A stretch of 8,503 nt of DNA from Bacteroidota bacterium (lineage in GTDB: Bacteria > Bacteroidota > Bacteroidia > CAMBQF01): the NCBI GenBank assembly GCA_027483285.1, contig JAIXUZ010000219.1, positions 1 through 8,503 of the forward strand, read 5' to 3'. Below are positions 1 through 5,988 of this stretch, piece after piece. The position numbers and the translations under genes are program-made. How positions within the stretch are numbered: position 1 is the stretch's first letter; each line of letters opens with the position of its first letter. The notes beneath the pieces are model-generated. The model ran no database searches. It was given only the letters and a program-made list of their open reading frames with translations, and was not told the origin of the DNA.

Positions 1-22
1 AAAAAAGCGCCTTTTGGGCGCT
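1..22 (-). terminator. GC-rich hairpin next to an A-tract (terminator-like)
   Basis: AGCGCC (6-11) pairs perfectly with GGCGCT (17-22) around a 5-nt loop. The stem is preceded by AAAAA at 1-5. Read on the minus strand this is a stem followed by a T-run, the form of a rho-independent terminator, but no minus-strand gene is seen to its right. It may be half of a bidirectional terminator for a + strand gene ending left of the window. On the + strand the stem is followed by GTTC, not by a T-run. Confidence 0.35.
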
Positions 23-45
23 GTTCAAAAATATTCTTACAAAAA

Positions 46-78
46 TTGTTCCATTATTGGCAACCTGGTATAAATTTG
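46..78 (+). promoter_or_regulatory. Likely rpoN promoter (TTG-N22-TAAATTTG)
   Basis: TTG at 46-48 and TAAATTTG at 71-78 match the Bacteroidota -33/-7 consensus (TTG, then TAnnTTTG) with a 22-bp spacer. Transcription would start near 83, leaving a leader of about 14 nt containing AGGA (87-90), 6 nt before the ATG at 97. The TTG at 46 also opens an in-frame extension of rpoN, but reading it as the -33 element explains it better. The motif is short, so chance is not excluded. Confidence 0.45.
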
Positions 79-96
79 TCTCGTATAGGAGCGTAT

Positions 97-1656
97 ATGT
101 TAAAACAAGGACTGCAACAAAAAATGCTGCAAAAGCTGTCACCACAGCAAATACAACTGATGAAGTTGTTGCAGGTTCCTGCTGCGTCTTTAGAAGAGCG
201 GATACAGGAAGAGCTGGAGAGCAACCCGGCATTGGAAGAAGGGCGTGATGATGAAGACGGACAGGAGGAGGAAATTAGCGCCGATGGGTTTGAGGACGCA
301 TTGGATGAGAAAGATACCGATACTGATATAAGCACAGGCGACGATTTTGAGGGCGATGACTTTAGTGGTGGCGTAGATGAGGTGTATACCGCAGCCGAAG
401 ATAGCTACGACGACAATAAGCGTGATGACTTTGACATGGATCCTTATATGGACGATGACGAAGTGCCATCGTACAAACTGGCTGTGGATAATACCAGCCC
501 CGATGAAGACCGCAGGGACATTCCTTTTGCATCGGGCGACGGGTTTCAGGACCAGTTGATTGCCCAACTGGGTATGCATGTGGCTGACGAGCGCCGCCGT
601 AAAATTGGCGAATATATTATTGGCAATATAGATGAGCAAGGCTACCTGCGCCGCGAGGTGTATGCCATTGTTGACGACCTTGCCTTTGCCCAAAATGTTA
701 CTACTACCGAGGAAGAGGTAACCGAGATATTAGAGACCATTCAAACCTTTGACCCGGCAGGTGTTGGCGCGCGCGATTTGAAAGAGTGCCTTATCCTTCA
801 GCTTAAACGGAAAGACACCAGGCAAAAAAGCATTGCCCTGGCTATTGGGGTGTTGGAGCGTTGCATGGACGAATTCTCTAAAAAGCACTACGATAAAATT
901 GAGCGCAGGCTTGATGTTGACAGTGATGAATTGCGCGAGGCGATTAACGAAATTTTGAAGCTGGACCCTAAGCCGGGTAACTCGTATAGCGATTCGCAAA
1001 AGTCGACCCAACACATAATACCCGACTTTGTAATAGCCAACAACGATGGTATATTGGAGCTCAGCCTAAACTCGCGCAATATGCCCGACCTTAAGGTGAG
1101 CAGCACGTATAACCAGATGCTAAAGGAGTATAGCCGCAGCAAAACCAGCAAAGGCAATAAAGAGGCGGTGCAGTTTGTTAAGCAAAAGATAGAGAGCGCC
1201 AAGTGGTTTATTGATGCCCTTAGGCAGCGTAACGATACCTTGTTTGTTACCATGCATACCATTATGGAATACCAGTATGAGTATTTCTTAGAAGGTGATG
1301 AAACCAAAATGCGCCCAATGATTTTGAAAGACATTGCGGACATTGTGGGCCTTGATATTTCTACGGTATCGCGTGTGGCTAACAGCAAATATGTACAAAC
1401 CCATTTTGGTACTTTTTTACTAAAGTCGTTCTTCTCAGAGTCGCTAAGTACCGACTCTGGCGAGGAGGTGTCTACCCGCGAGGTGAAGAAAATTCTGGAG
1501 GATGCTATTGGTGCCGAAACCAAGGGCAAGCCACTGACTGACGATAAGCTAACCAAGATTTTGCAGGATAAGGGCTACAACATTGCCCGCCGCACGGTGG
1601 CTAAATACAGAGAGCAGCTTAATATTCCTGTAGCACGGTTGAGGAAGGAGATATAA
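97..1656 (+). CDS. rpoN: RNA polymerase sigma-54 factor RpoN
   Basis: This 519-aa protein is the alternative sigma factor that directs core RNA polymerase to -24/-12 promoters and needs AAA+ enhancer-binding activators. The Gln-rich region I (about 1-49) begins MLKQGLQQKMLQKLSPQQ, the typical activator-contacting segment. Next comes a very acidic linker, about 50-123, with 34 Asp/Glu in 74 residues. The core-binding region includes IIGNIDEQGYL (174-184), FDPAGVGARDLKECL (218-232) and LDPKPG (289-294). A helix-turn-helix lies around 408-433 (MILKDIADIVGLDISTVSRV). The diagnostic RpoN box ARRTVAKYRE is intact at 497-506 (nt 1585-1614). The start at 97 is chosen because region I begins there, AGGA lies 6 nt upstream, and an in-frame TTG at 46 would add 17 unrelated residues over the promoter. 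The gene is complete and appears functional. No sigma-54 promoter was recognised in the window. Confidence 0.96.
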   Translation: MLKQGLQQKMLQKLSPQQIQLMKLLQVPAASLEERIQEELESNPALEEGRDDEDGQEEEISADGFEDALDEKDTDTDISTGDDFEGDDFSGGVDEVYTAAEDSYDDNKRDDFDMDPYMDDDEVPSYKLAVDNTSPDEDRRDIPFASGDGFQDQLIAQLGMHVADERRRKIGEYIIGNIDEQGYLRREVYAIVDDLAFAQNVTTTEEEVTEILETIQTFDPAGVGARDLKECLILQLKRKDTRQKSIALAIGVLERCMDEFSKKHYDKIERRLDVDSDELREAINEILKLDPKPGNSYSDSQKSTQHIIPDFVIANNDGILELSLNSRNMPDLKVSSTYNQMLKEYSRSKTSKGNKEAVQFVKQKIESAKWFIDALRQRNDTLFVTMHTIMEYQYEYFLEGDETKMRPMILKDIADIVGLDISTVSRVANSKYVQTHFGTFLLKSFFSESLSTDSGEEVSTREVKKILEDAIGAETKGKPLTDDKLTKILQDKGYNIARRTVAKYREQLNIPVARLRKEI

Positions 1657-1706
1657 CTAGGGTGGAGTGGTACTTTTAGTTTGTTTAAACAGTATTTTAG
1701 TGGGAG

Positions 1707-1746
1707 GTGGCGCTCCCGATGCTTCGGGAGCTCTAATAGCTGCCAC
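1707..1746. repeat. Two-tier hairpin, REP-like or terminator, after rpoN
   Basis: GCTCCCGA (1712-1719) pairs perfectly with TCGGGAGC (1724-1731) around TGCT. This 8-bp stem sits inside an outer stem GTGGC (1707-1711) / GCCAC (1742-1746), with a 10-nt bulge on the 3' side. No T-run follows, so it is not a classical terminator, although it may still end rpoN transcripts. Read on the minus strand it begins TTAGAGCTCCCGA, resembling GTAGATTCCGA in the 5823-5840 hairpin, which suggests a dispersed palindromic repeat. Confidence 0.4.
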
Positions 1747-1774
1747 GGAAGGAAGTGATTTTGGGCAGGATATT

Positions 1775-1807
1775 TTGGATATAGTTTTAAAGACTTTTTT
1801 ATATTTG
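1775..1807 (+). promoter_or_regulatory. Likely promoter of the 76-aa gene (TTG-N22-TATATTTG)
   Basis: TTG at 1775-1777 and TATATTTG at 1800-1807 fit the Bacteroidota -33/-7 consensus, with the same 22-bp spacer as the rpoN candidate. The box ends 4 nt before the ATG at 1812, so the message would be leaderless or nearly so. No Shine-Dalgarno sequence is present, which agrees with that. The region is AT-rich, so the match could arise by chance. Confidence 0.35.
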
Positions 1808-1811
1808 AAAT

Positions 1812-2042
1812 ATGATTACTTACCAAAACCAAAAATTTGAAACGCGAGAATTAGACTTGCACGATTGGGGTTTAGTTACCGTTTCAACCACTTCCTTAGG
1901 GGATTTACTATTTAATGATGAAACAGGCTACCCATCAAAAGAAGCAGAGTTAATAGATGAAACTATCTTTTTCTTTGTTGAAGAAAATGAGATTGACTTA
2001 AGCGATAAAGAATTGACTAAGGTTGTTTTAAAGAGTTTGTAG
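1812..2042 (+). CDS. Small acidic hypothetical protein (76 aa)
   Basis: I do not recognise a family. The protein is soluble-looking and acidic, with no signal peptide, membrane segment or Cys/His metal site. The first part (about 1-40) alternates hydrophobic and polar residues (GLVTVSTTSLGDLLF), suggesting beta structure. The second part (about 44-76) looks helical and charged (SKEAELIDETIFFFVEENEIDL, then LSDKELTKVVLKSL). It is probably real: the ATG lies just after a good -7 box, the composition is protein-like throughout, and its TAG stop abuts the helicase stop codon on the other strand with no base between. It shares the AT-rich composition of the helicase block and may have arrived with it. 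It could be an accessory gene, an old resident or, less likely, a chance ORF. No toxin or antitoxin signature is visible. Confidence 0.6.
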   Translation: MITYQNQKFETRELDLHDWGLVTVSTTSLGDLLFNDETGYPSKEAELIDETIFFFVEENEIDLSDKELTKVVLKSL

Positions 2043-5000
2043 TTATCCAATTGCCAACTTAGCTGATTCTTTCCATAAGTAATGAGGCATGGGCTCACTT
2101 AATTCCCAATTGATATTCATTGGCTTAGAGCCAGAATAGTCTTTCATGCTCCCTTTGCCAACAAAAACATAGCCAAAGGTACTGCCATATTCATTGTTAG
2201 CTTTTTCTCTGACAAAGAGTAGTATTTGTTTGTTGTTTTCTTTGTGTTGAATGTATGAAAGTCCTTTCCCTATTTCTGGTCTAGCTGAATTTTGACTTTG
2301 CCAATGAAATAATAATTCATTTACAGCATAGTCATTATACATTGTTGTTGGGGAAAAATCTTCTTCCGATTTAATAAGATCTATAAATAGTAATTCAGTG
2401 TTTAGGTCTTTATTTTCAGCTACTCCCTCTCTGTTCGACGATTTTTTAGTGAACGTGCTCATTCTGAAAGCGGCTAATATTTGATCTCTTGTATATCTGG
2501 CATGTAATTTTAGAGGTTGGTCATATGGTAAAGCAATGTCAATTTCTTTAAAATCAACTTTGTCTATTAAAATTTCTAAAACTTCAATTATTTCATTGAT
2601 TAATACATCACTGAGGCCAATTGATTTTATACTTTCTTCAAGAGATATAAAACCACCTTCGCTTTGCCAAACATCATAATGGAGCATAAGTAACATTGTT
2701 TTTTCGATATCACTTAAACTGCTTATATCAACATTGAATTTTTGCCTTGCTATTTTTAATATGAAACTAAAGTAGCTAGAAGAGGAAGTTGAAAGCCATT
2801 TTTTGGAAATTGCTGATACGATTTGATTCTCAAATTTTGCTTCAAAATGGTCTGTTTTCCCTGCTAACTCACAAAGTCTTTTCCAACTTCCTCTTTTATA
2901 AATCGCTTGTATTGAAATATTATTAAATTCGGTGAAATTTTTAAGAGTTAATTCTAACGTTGTTTGATGCTCAAAATTTCTAATCTTGGCAATTAGTTGA
3001 TTCTTATTTAGCGATGTTGCAGAAATAATATTGTTTAGAATTACTTCTTTTACTTTTTGCTCTAATATTATTGAACAACCTAAAGGTAAATGAGGAAAAT
3101 TATCTTCAAGTTCCTTTTGAACTGTTGTTGTAGTCTTTCCGATTAGTGCTCTGAATTTGTTTTCAAAATTATATTCGGGTCTGGCATTTCCTACAAAATC
3201 TAGAACTGTTAAGCAGTCTTTTCCTTCAGCTAGCCTTAGTCCTCTGCCTAGTTGTTGTAGGAAAACTGTTAAGCTTTCTGTTGGTCTTAAAAACAGAACA
3301 GTATCTATTTCAGGAATATCAACACCCTCGTTAAATATGTCTACAACGAACAGATAATTTATTTCTTTTTTAATTAGTTTATTTCTTACAAAATCTCTGT
3401 TTTGGTTGTTATTACTTGTTAAGTAGTCGCTTTTTAAGCCCGCAAGAGTAAATTTCTCAGCCATAAATTTTGCGTGCTCCATTGAAGCGCAAAATCCTAT
3501 TGCCCTATTGTCATTTATGTCTTTAGTGTATTTGTTTAGGTTGGAGATGATCTCACCAACTCTTCTGTCATTTGCAGTATATAAACTGGTAATTTCACTT
3601 GCAATGTATCTGCCCCTCTCCCAATTTACATCAGATAAATCGACACTGTCTGATACACCAAAATACTGAAAAGGACTCAAGAGTTTTCTGTTTAATGCCT
3701 CTGGTAATCGTATTTCAGCCGCTATCTTTTTACAAAAATCTTCTAATATATCTTCGCCATCCATTCTCTCTGGCGTAGCTGTTAATCCAAGTAGTATTTG
3801 AGGTGTAAAATAATTGATAATAGGTCTGTAGCTTGATGCGGAAATATGATGGACTTCGTCAATTATAATAAAATCGTAATATTCAGGACTTAGTTTAAGT
3901 TGCCCTATTTGATTGTTTAGTGATTGTACAGATGCGAAAACATATTCATAATTTGTAGGCACAATACCGTCAACCCATAATTCCCCGAAATTATTGTCTT
4001 TCAATATCCCTTGAAATGTTGATCTAGCTTGGGTTAAAATTTCTTTCCTGTGAGCAACAAATAAAAGTTTTGATGTTTTGTTCTTTGTTTTAAAGTTTTT
4101 GTAATCGAATGCGGAAATTATGGTTTTACCTGTTCCAGTTGCTGCAACTAATAAATTCCTTGTTCTATTATGTACAGTTCTTTCAACTTCGAGTTTCTCT
4201 AAAATCTCACTTTGATAGGGGTAAGGTTTTACATCAAAATAAGTTGTGATGCCAGTGTAGTCCTTAGATGATTTACCTTGCTTTAAGGCAGTAGTTAATT
4301 TTTCCGCATGAATTGCATCAGAGAATAATTCAAAATCATTGCTTTGCCAATAAGCGTCGAAAGTATTTTGAAATTTATCAATAATATGACTCACTTCTTT
4401 TGTGGTAATTTTTAAGTTCCATTCTAAGCCATCAGTGAGTGCAGATCTTGAAAAATTAGAAGACCCAATATAACCGGTGTGGAATCCGGAATTTCGATAG
4501 AATAAATATGCTTTTGCGTGTAAACGTTCATTTCCTGTATTGTATGATATTTTTACCTCGGTATTTTCCAGTTCTGATAGTAACTGTATTGCTTTGTAAT
4601 CGGACGCCCCCATATATGTGGTCGTAATTACTCTTAATTTGCCTCCCTTTTTTGTAAATTCTCTTAATTCTCTAGCAAGAATAATTATTCCTTTCCATTT
4701 AATAAAAGAGACTAATAGATCAATTCTGTCAGAAGATAATATCTCTTTTCTTAATTCACTTTCTAATTGAAGTTCGCTATTCCCACCGGTAAATAGTTCG
4801 CTTTGAGTTAGCCTAGTATATGGTGTTATTTCTTTTAGATGTAAATCTATATTAGAGTAATGTGCATCAACTTTTGTAAATATTGCCTTTAGAATTTTGC
4901 CTTCGACTTCAATTAGATCATCATTAAATTCTTCTTCTTTTAATTCATCTTTTAAGAATCGTATTATTTTGTTGGCAATATCAATTTGAGTATCAATTAT

Positions 5001-5183
5001 ATTCTCTGATTTAATAATCGAAAATGCATATTTGAATACCTTGGCTAAGTGATTTGAAAATATACTTGATGCCTCTGCTTTATCTACAGATGTTTCTTTA
5101 ATATAAAAAGTGTCTTTGTCAATTTCATTTAGTTTCCTTTTAACTAATTCGGTTACTAATTCTTCGTAAATACCTTCATTCAT
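2043..5183 (-). CDS. HKD nuclease-like / SF2 DEVH helicase / DUF3427 fusion protein
   Basis: A 1046-aa cytosolic protein, predicted to be an ATP-driven DNA or RNA translocase joined to a phosphodiesterase-like domain. Residues about 1-120 are an unassigned helical region. Residues about 130-290 are phospholipase-D/HKD-like: HAK at H222-K224, then GSSN at 240-243 and a conserved-looking E254. Position 229, where the HKD motif usually has Asp, is Tyr. The helicase core spans about 318-670: Q324, Walker A ATGTGKT (348-354), motif Ia near AHRKEIL, DEVH (442-445), TAT (468-470), motif V near NEGVDIPEID and motif VI QQLGRGLR (643-650). Residues about 680-1046 match my memory of DUF3427, including LKLHARYTRDQILAAF and FHWQSQN. 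It is full-length, with no frameshift. Its ATG overlaps the Nudix stop (ATGA), so the two are cotranslated. Related proteins are annotated as helicases, often in defence islands. A defence role is inference; a repair or restriction-like role is equally open. Confidence 0.92.
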   Translation of the reverse strand: MNEGIYEELVTELVKRKLNEIDKDTFYIKETSVDKAEASSIFSNHLAKVFKYAFSIIKSENIIDTQIDIANKIIRFLKDELKEEEFNDDLIEVEGKILKAIFTKVDAHYSNIDLHLKEITPYTRLTQSELFTGGNSELQLESELRKEILSSDRIDLLVSFIKWKGIIILARELREFTKKGGKLRVITTTYMGASDYKAIQLLSELENTEVKISYNTGNERLHAKAYLFYRNSGFHTGYIGSSNFSRSALTDGLEWNLKITTKEVSHIIDKFQNTFDAYWQSNDFELFSDAIHAEKLTTALKQGKSSKDYTGITTYFDVKPYPYQSEILEKLEVERTVHNRTRNLLVAATGTGKTIISAFDYKNFKTKNKTSKLLFVAHRKEILTQARSTFQGILKDNNFGELWVDGIVPTNYEYVFASVQSLNNQIGQLKLSPEYYDFIIIDEVHHISASSYRPIINYFTPQILLGLTATPERMDGEDILEDFCKKIAAEIRLPEALNRKLLSPFQYFGVSDSVDLSDVNWERGRYIASEITSLYTANDRRVGEIISNLNKYTKDINDNRAIGFCASMEHAKFMAEKFTLAGLKSDYLTSNNNQNRDFVRNKLIKKEINYLFVVDIFNEGVDIPEIDTVLFLRPTESLTVFLQQLGRGLRLAEGKDCLTVLDFVGNARPEYNFENKFRALIGKTTTTVQKELEDNFPHLPLGCSIILEQKVKEVILNNIISATSLNKNQLIAKIRNFEHQTTLELTLKNFTEFNNISIQAIYKRGSWKRLCELAGKTDHFEAKFENQIVSAISKKWLSTSSSSYFSFILKIARQKFNVDISSLSDIEKTMLLMLHYDVWQSEGGFISLEESIKSIGLSDVLINEIIEVLEILIDKVDFKEIDIALPYDQPLKLHARYTRDQILAAFRMSTFTKKSSNREGVAENKDLNTELLFIDLIKSEEDFSPTTMYNDYAVNELLFHWQSQNSARPEIGKGLSYIQHKENNKQILLFVREKANNEYGSTFGYVFVGKGSMKDYSGSKPMNINWELSEPMPHYLWKESAKLAIG

Positions 5184-5566
5184 AATTTACTGTTTACTAC
5201 TTCGTTAACTATTTCAATATCTGCCTCAGCCCAATCTAATTCTTTTAATTTGCTTTGCTCTAGCATTTTATACGCTCGGTGTTCAGCTAAGATAATCTCA
5301 CCAGCCACATACTCAGCTAGGAAAGGGATTAAATTTATTTTGAAGGTACCATAATCATATGCTTGGGGTGTAAGAGGTTTAGTAATTCTAATGTCAATGT
5401 TTAGTTCCTCTTTAATTTCTCTGATTATACAATCAGCTTCATTTTCGCCTTCCTCTAATTTTCCACCTGGGAATTCCCATTTTAATGGCAGTTTCATTGA
5501 TTCACTCCTTTGTGTGACTAGAATTTTTCCATCTTTTAGAATTATGGCACATGTTACCTGTATCAT
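5180..5566 (-). CDS. Nudix hydrolase, MutT-like (d)NTP pyrophosphohydrolase
   Basis: A 128-aa single-domain Nudix protein. These enzymes cleave nucleoside diphosphate derivatives such as (d)NTPs to NMP and PPi using Mg2+ bound by the Nudix box. The box is complete: G35, E41, then R49-E50-I51-K52-E53-E54-L55, matching GX5EX7REUXEE, with N56 replacing the usual Gly. The start MIQVTCAIILKDGKILVTQRSE and WEFPGG (30-35) are typical of the small MutT/NudG group. The substrate cannot be read from sequence: oxidised, methylated or ordinary (d)NTPs are all possible. It is the first gene of an operon with the helicase, and its TGA overlaps the helicase ATG by 4 nt. No Shine-Dalgarno sequence precedes the ATG. 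It is AT-rich like the helicase. Coupling suggests a partner role rather than general nucleotide-pool cleaning, but that is inference. Confidence 0.9.
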   Translation of the reverse strand: MIQVTCAIILKDGKILVTQRSESMKLPLKWEFPGGKLEEGENEADCIIREIKEELNIDIRITKPLTPQAYDYGTFKINLIPFLAEYVAGEIILAEHRAYKMLEQSKLKELDWAEADIEIVNEVVNSKL

Positions 5567-5608
5567 TTGGCTTAGATATAATTCTTTAGTAGATGCTCTT
5601 TAAGGCAA

Positions 5609-5635
5609 TAAATATACATAGTTTCTTCTTGACAA
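5609..5635 (-). promoter_or_regulatory. Weak candidate promoter of the Nudix-helicase operon
   Basis: On the minus strand TTG (5635-5633) is followed after 16 bp by TATATTTA (5616-5609), a one-mismatch version of TAnnTTTG. Transcription would start near 5604, about 38 nt before the Nudix ATG. The spacer is at the short end and the final G is missing, so this is a weak call. Its TTG lies in the same TTGACAA that supplies the -33 element of the divergent + strand promoter. Confidence 0.22.
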
Positions 5636-5660
5636 CCCCCTTGCCCATATCGTATCTTTG
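5629..5660 (+). promoter_or_regulatory. Strong + strand promoter (TTGAC-N-TATCTTTG) with no gene close downstream
   Basis: TTG at 5629-5631 (within TTGACAA) and TATCTTTG at 5653-5660 fit the Bacteroidota -33/-7 consensus with a 21-bp spacer. This is the best promoter match I found in the window. Transcription would start near 5665 on the + strand. The nearest + strand gene is the ABC exporter 570 nt further on, so the promoter drives either a non-coding RNA or a very long leader. Confidence 0.5.
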
Positions 5661-5670
5661 TATTCTTAAA

Positions 5671-5700
5671 GTGGCGAGTGGTTAGTGGCGTGTGGCGAGT
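5671..5700 (+). repeat. Short GTGGCG(AGT) repeats
   Basis: GTGGCGAGT occurs at 5671-5679 and 5692-5700, with a partial copy GTGGCG at 5685-5690. The three irregular copies lie just after the predicted transcription start. This looks like low-complexity intergenic repeat and no protein-binding role is evident. Confidence 0.45.
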
Positions 5701-5822
5701 TACCCAGCGATGAATGTCGGGGCAAGTACAAAACATTCGCTTTTACTTGCAGCCATGCGGCTTTTAAGAACTGAAACTTATACTTACTAAACTATAAATA
5801 TGCCTACAAGAAATCCCTCATC

Positions 5823-5868
5823 TTCCGATTTGTGTCGGAATCTACTCCGCCTGACGATTAACGTCAGG
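5823..5868. repeat. Tandem hairpins, REP-like
   Basis: TTCCGA (5823-5828) pairs with TCGGAA (5835-5840) around a 6-nt loop. CCTGACG (5850-5856) pairs with CGTCAGG (5862-5868) around 5 nt. Both stems are perfect and lie 9 nt apart. On the minus strand a GTAG tetranucleotide sits one base 5' of the TTCCGA hairpin, as in REP elements recognised by RAYT (Y1) transposases. No transposase is in the window, so the REP assignment rests on form alone. Confidence 0.38.
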
Positions 5869-5883
5869 ATTTGCAACTTTATT

Positions 5884-5901
5884 AAAAGGCAGACCTTTTT
5901 T
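5884..5901 (+). terminator. A/T-flanked hairpin, terminator-like
   Basis: AAAAGG (5884-5889) pairs with CCTTTT (5894-5899) around CAGA, and the T-run continues to 5901. It has only two G-C pairs, so it is weak alone, but the layout suits a rho-independent terminator. It could close the transcript starting near 5665. It is nearly symmetrical and would also work on the minus strand. Confidence 0.33.
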
Positions 5902-5988
5902 GTGTTGAACTATTGCTTTAAGTTGGGGAGTGTATTTGTGCTTGAAAACAAGGTTCATTTTGTTAAAAATATTTACAGCCATGCGGGG

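Larger units (their letters stand above)
1800..5628. other. AT-rich block, likely horizontally acquired cassette
   Basis: Hand counts of 60-base lines give G+C of 20/60 (3481-3540), 13/60 (4921-4980) and 19/60 (5401-5460) inside the block. Flanking genes give 27/60 (601-660, rpoN) and 33/60 (7621-7680, ABC exporter). The block holds the Nudix-helicase operon and the 76-aa gene between housekeeping genes. No integrase, transposase, tRNA or clear flanking direct repeats are seen, so the way it arrived is unknown and its edges are approximate. Acquisition is inferred from composition and gene type only. Confidence 0.45.
5665..5901 (+). ncRNA. Candidate structured RNA with H-type pseudoknot
   Basis: The transcript predicted from the promoter at 5629-5660 could form an H-type pseudoknot. 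GAATGT (5712-5717) pairs with ACATTC (5733-5738). GCAAGTA (5722-5728) pairs with TACTTGC (5744-5750). The two perfect stems interleave, with linkers of 4, 4 and 5 nt, which is geometrically feasible. A small hairpin AGCC-ATGC-GGCT followed by TTT (5751-5765) comes next and might end a short RNA of about 100 nt. Otherwise the RNA may reach the terminator-like hairpin at 5884-5901. No known RNA family was recognised. A 26-codon ORF (5710-5790) overlaps the pseudoknot and could be a leader peptide. The 5' and 3' ends given are estimates. Confidence 0.28.

Noticed and set aside
46..96. 17-residue N-terminal extension of rpoN from a TTG start
   Set aside because: RpoN region I begins at the ATG at 97, AGGA precedes that ATG, and the extension overlaps a good promoter match.
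3157..3357. 66-codon + strand ORF inside the helicase gene
   Set aside because: It is a frame shadow of the conserved helicase motif V-VI region on the other strand.
5545..5562. TGGCAC resembling a sigma-54 -24 element
   Set aside because: No GC doublet at the required 10-bp spacing, and it lies inside the Nudix coding sequence.
1697..5688. TTAGTGG at 1697-1703 and 5682-5688 as att-like direct repeats around the cassette
   Set aside because: Only 7 bp, and also present near 8004, so chance explains it.
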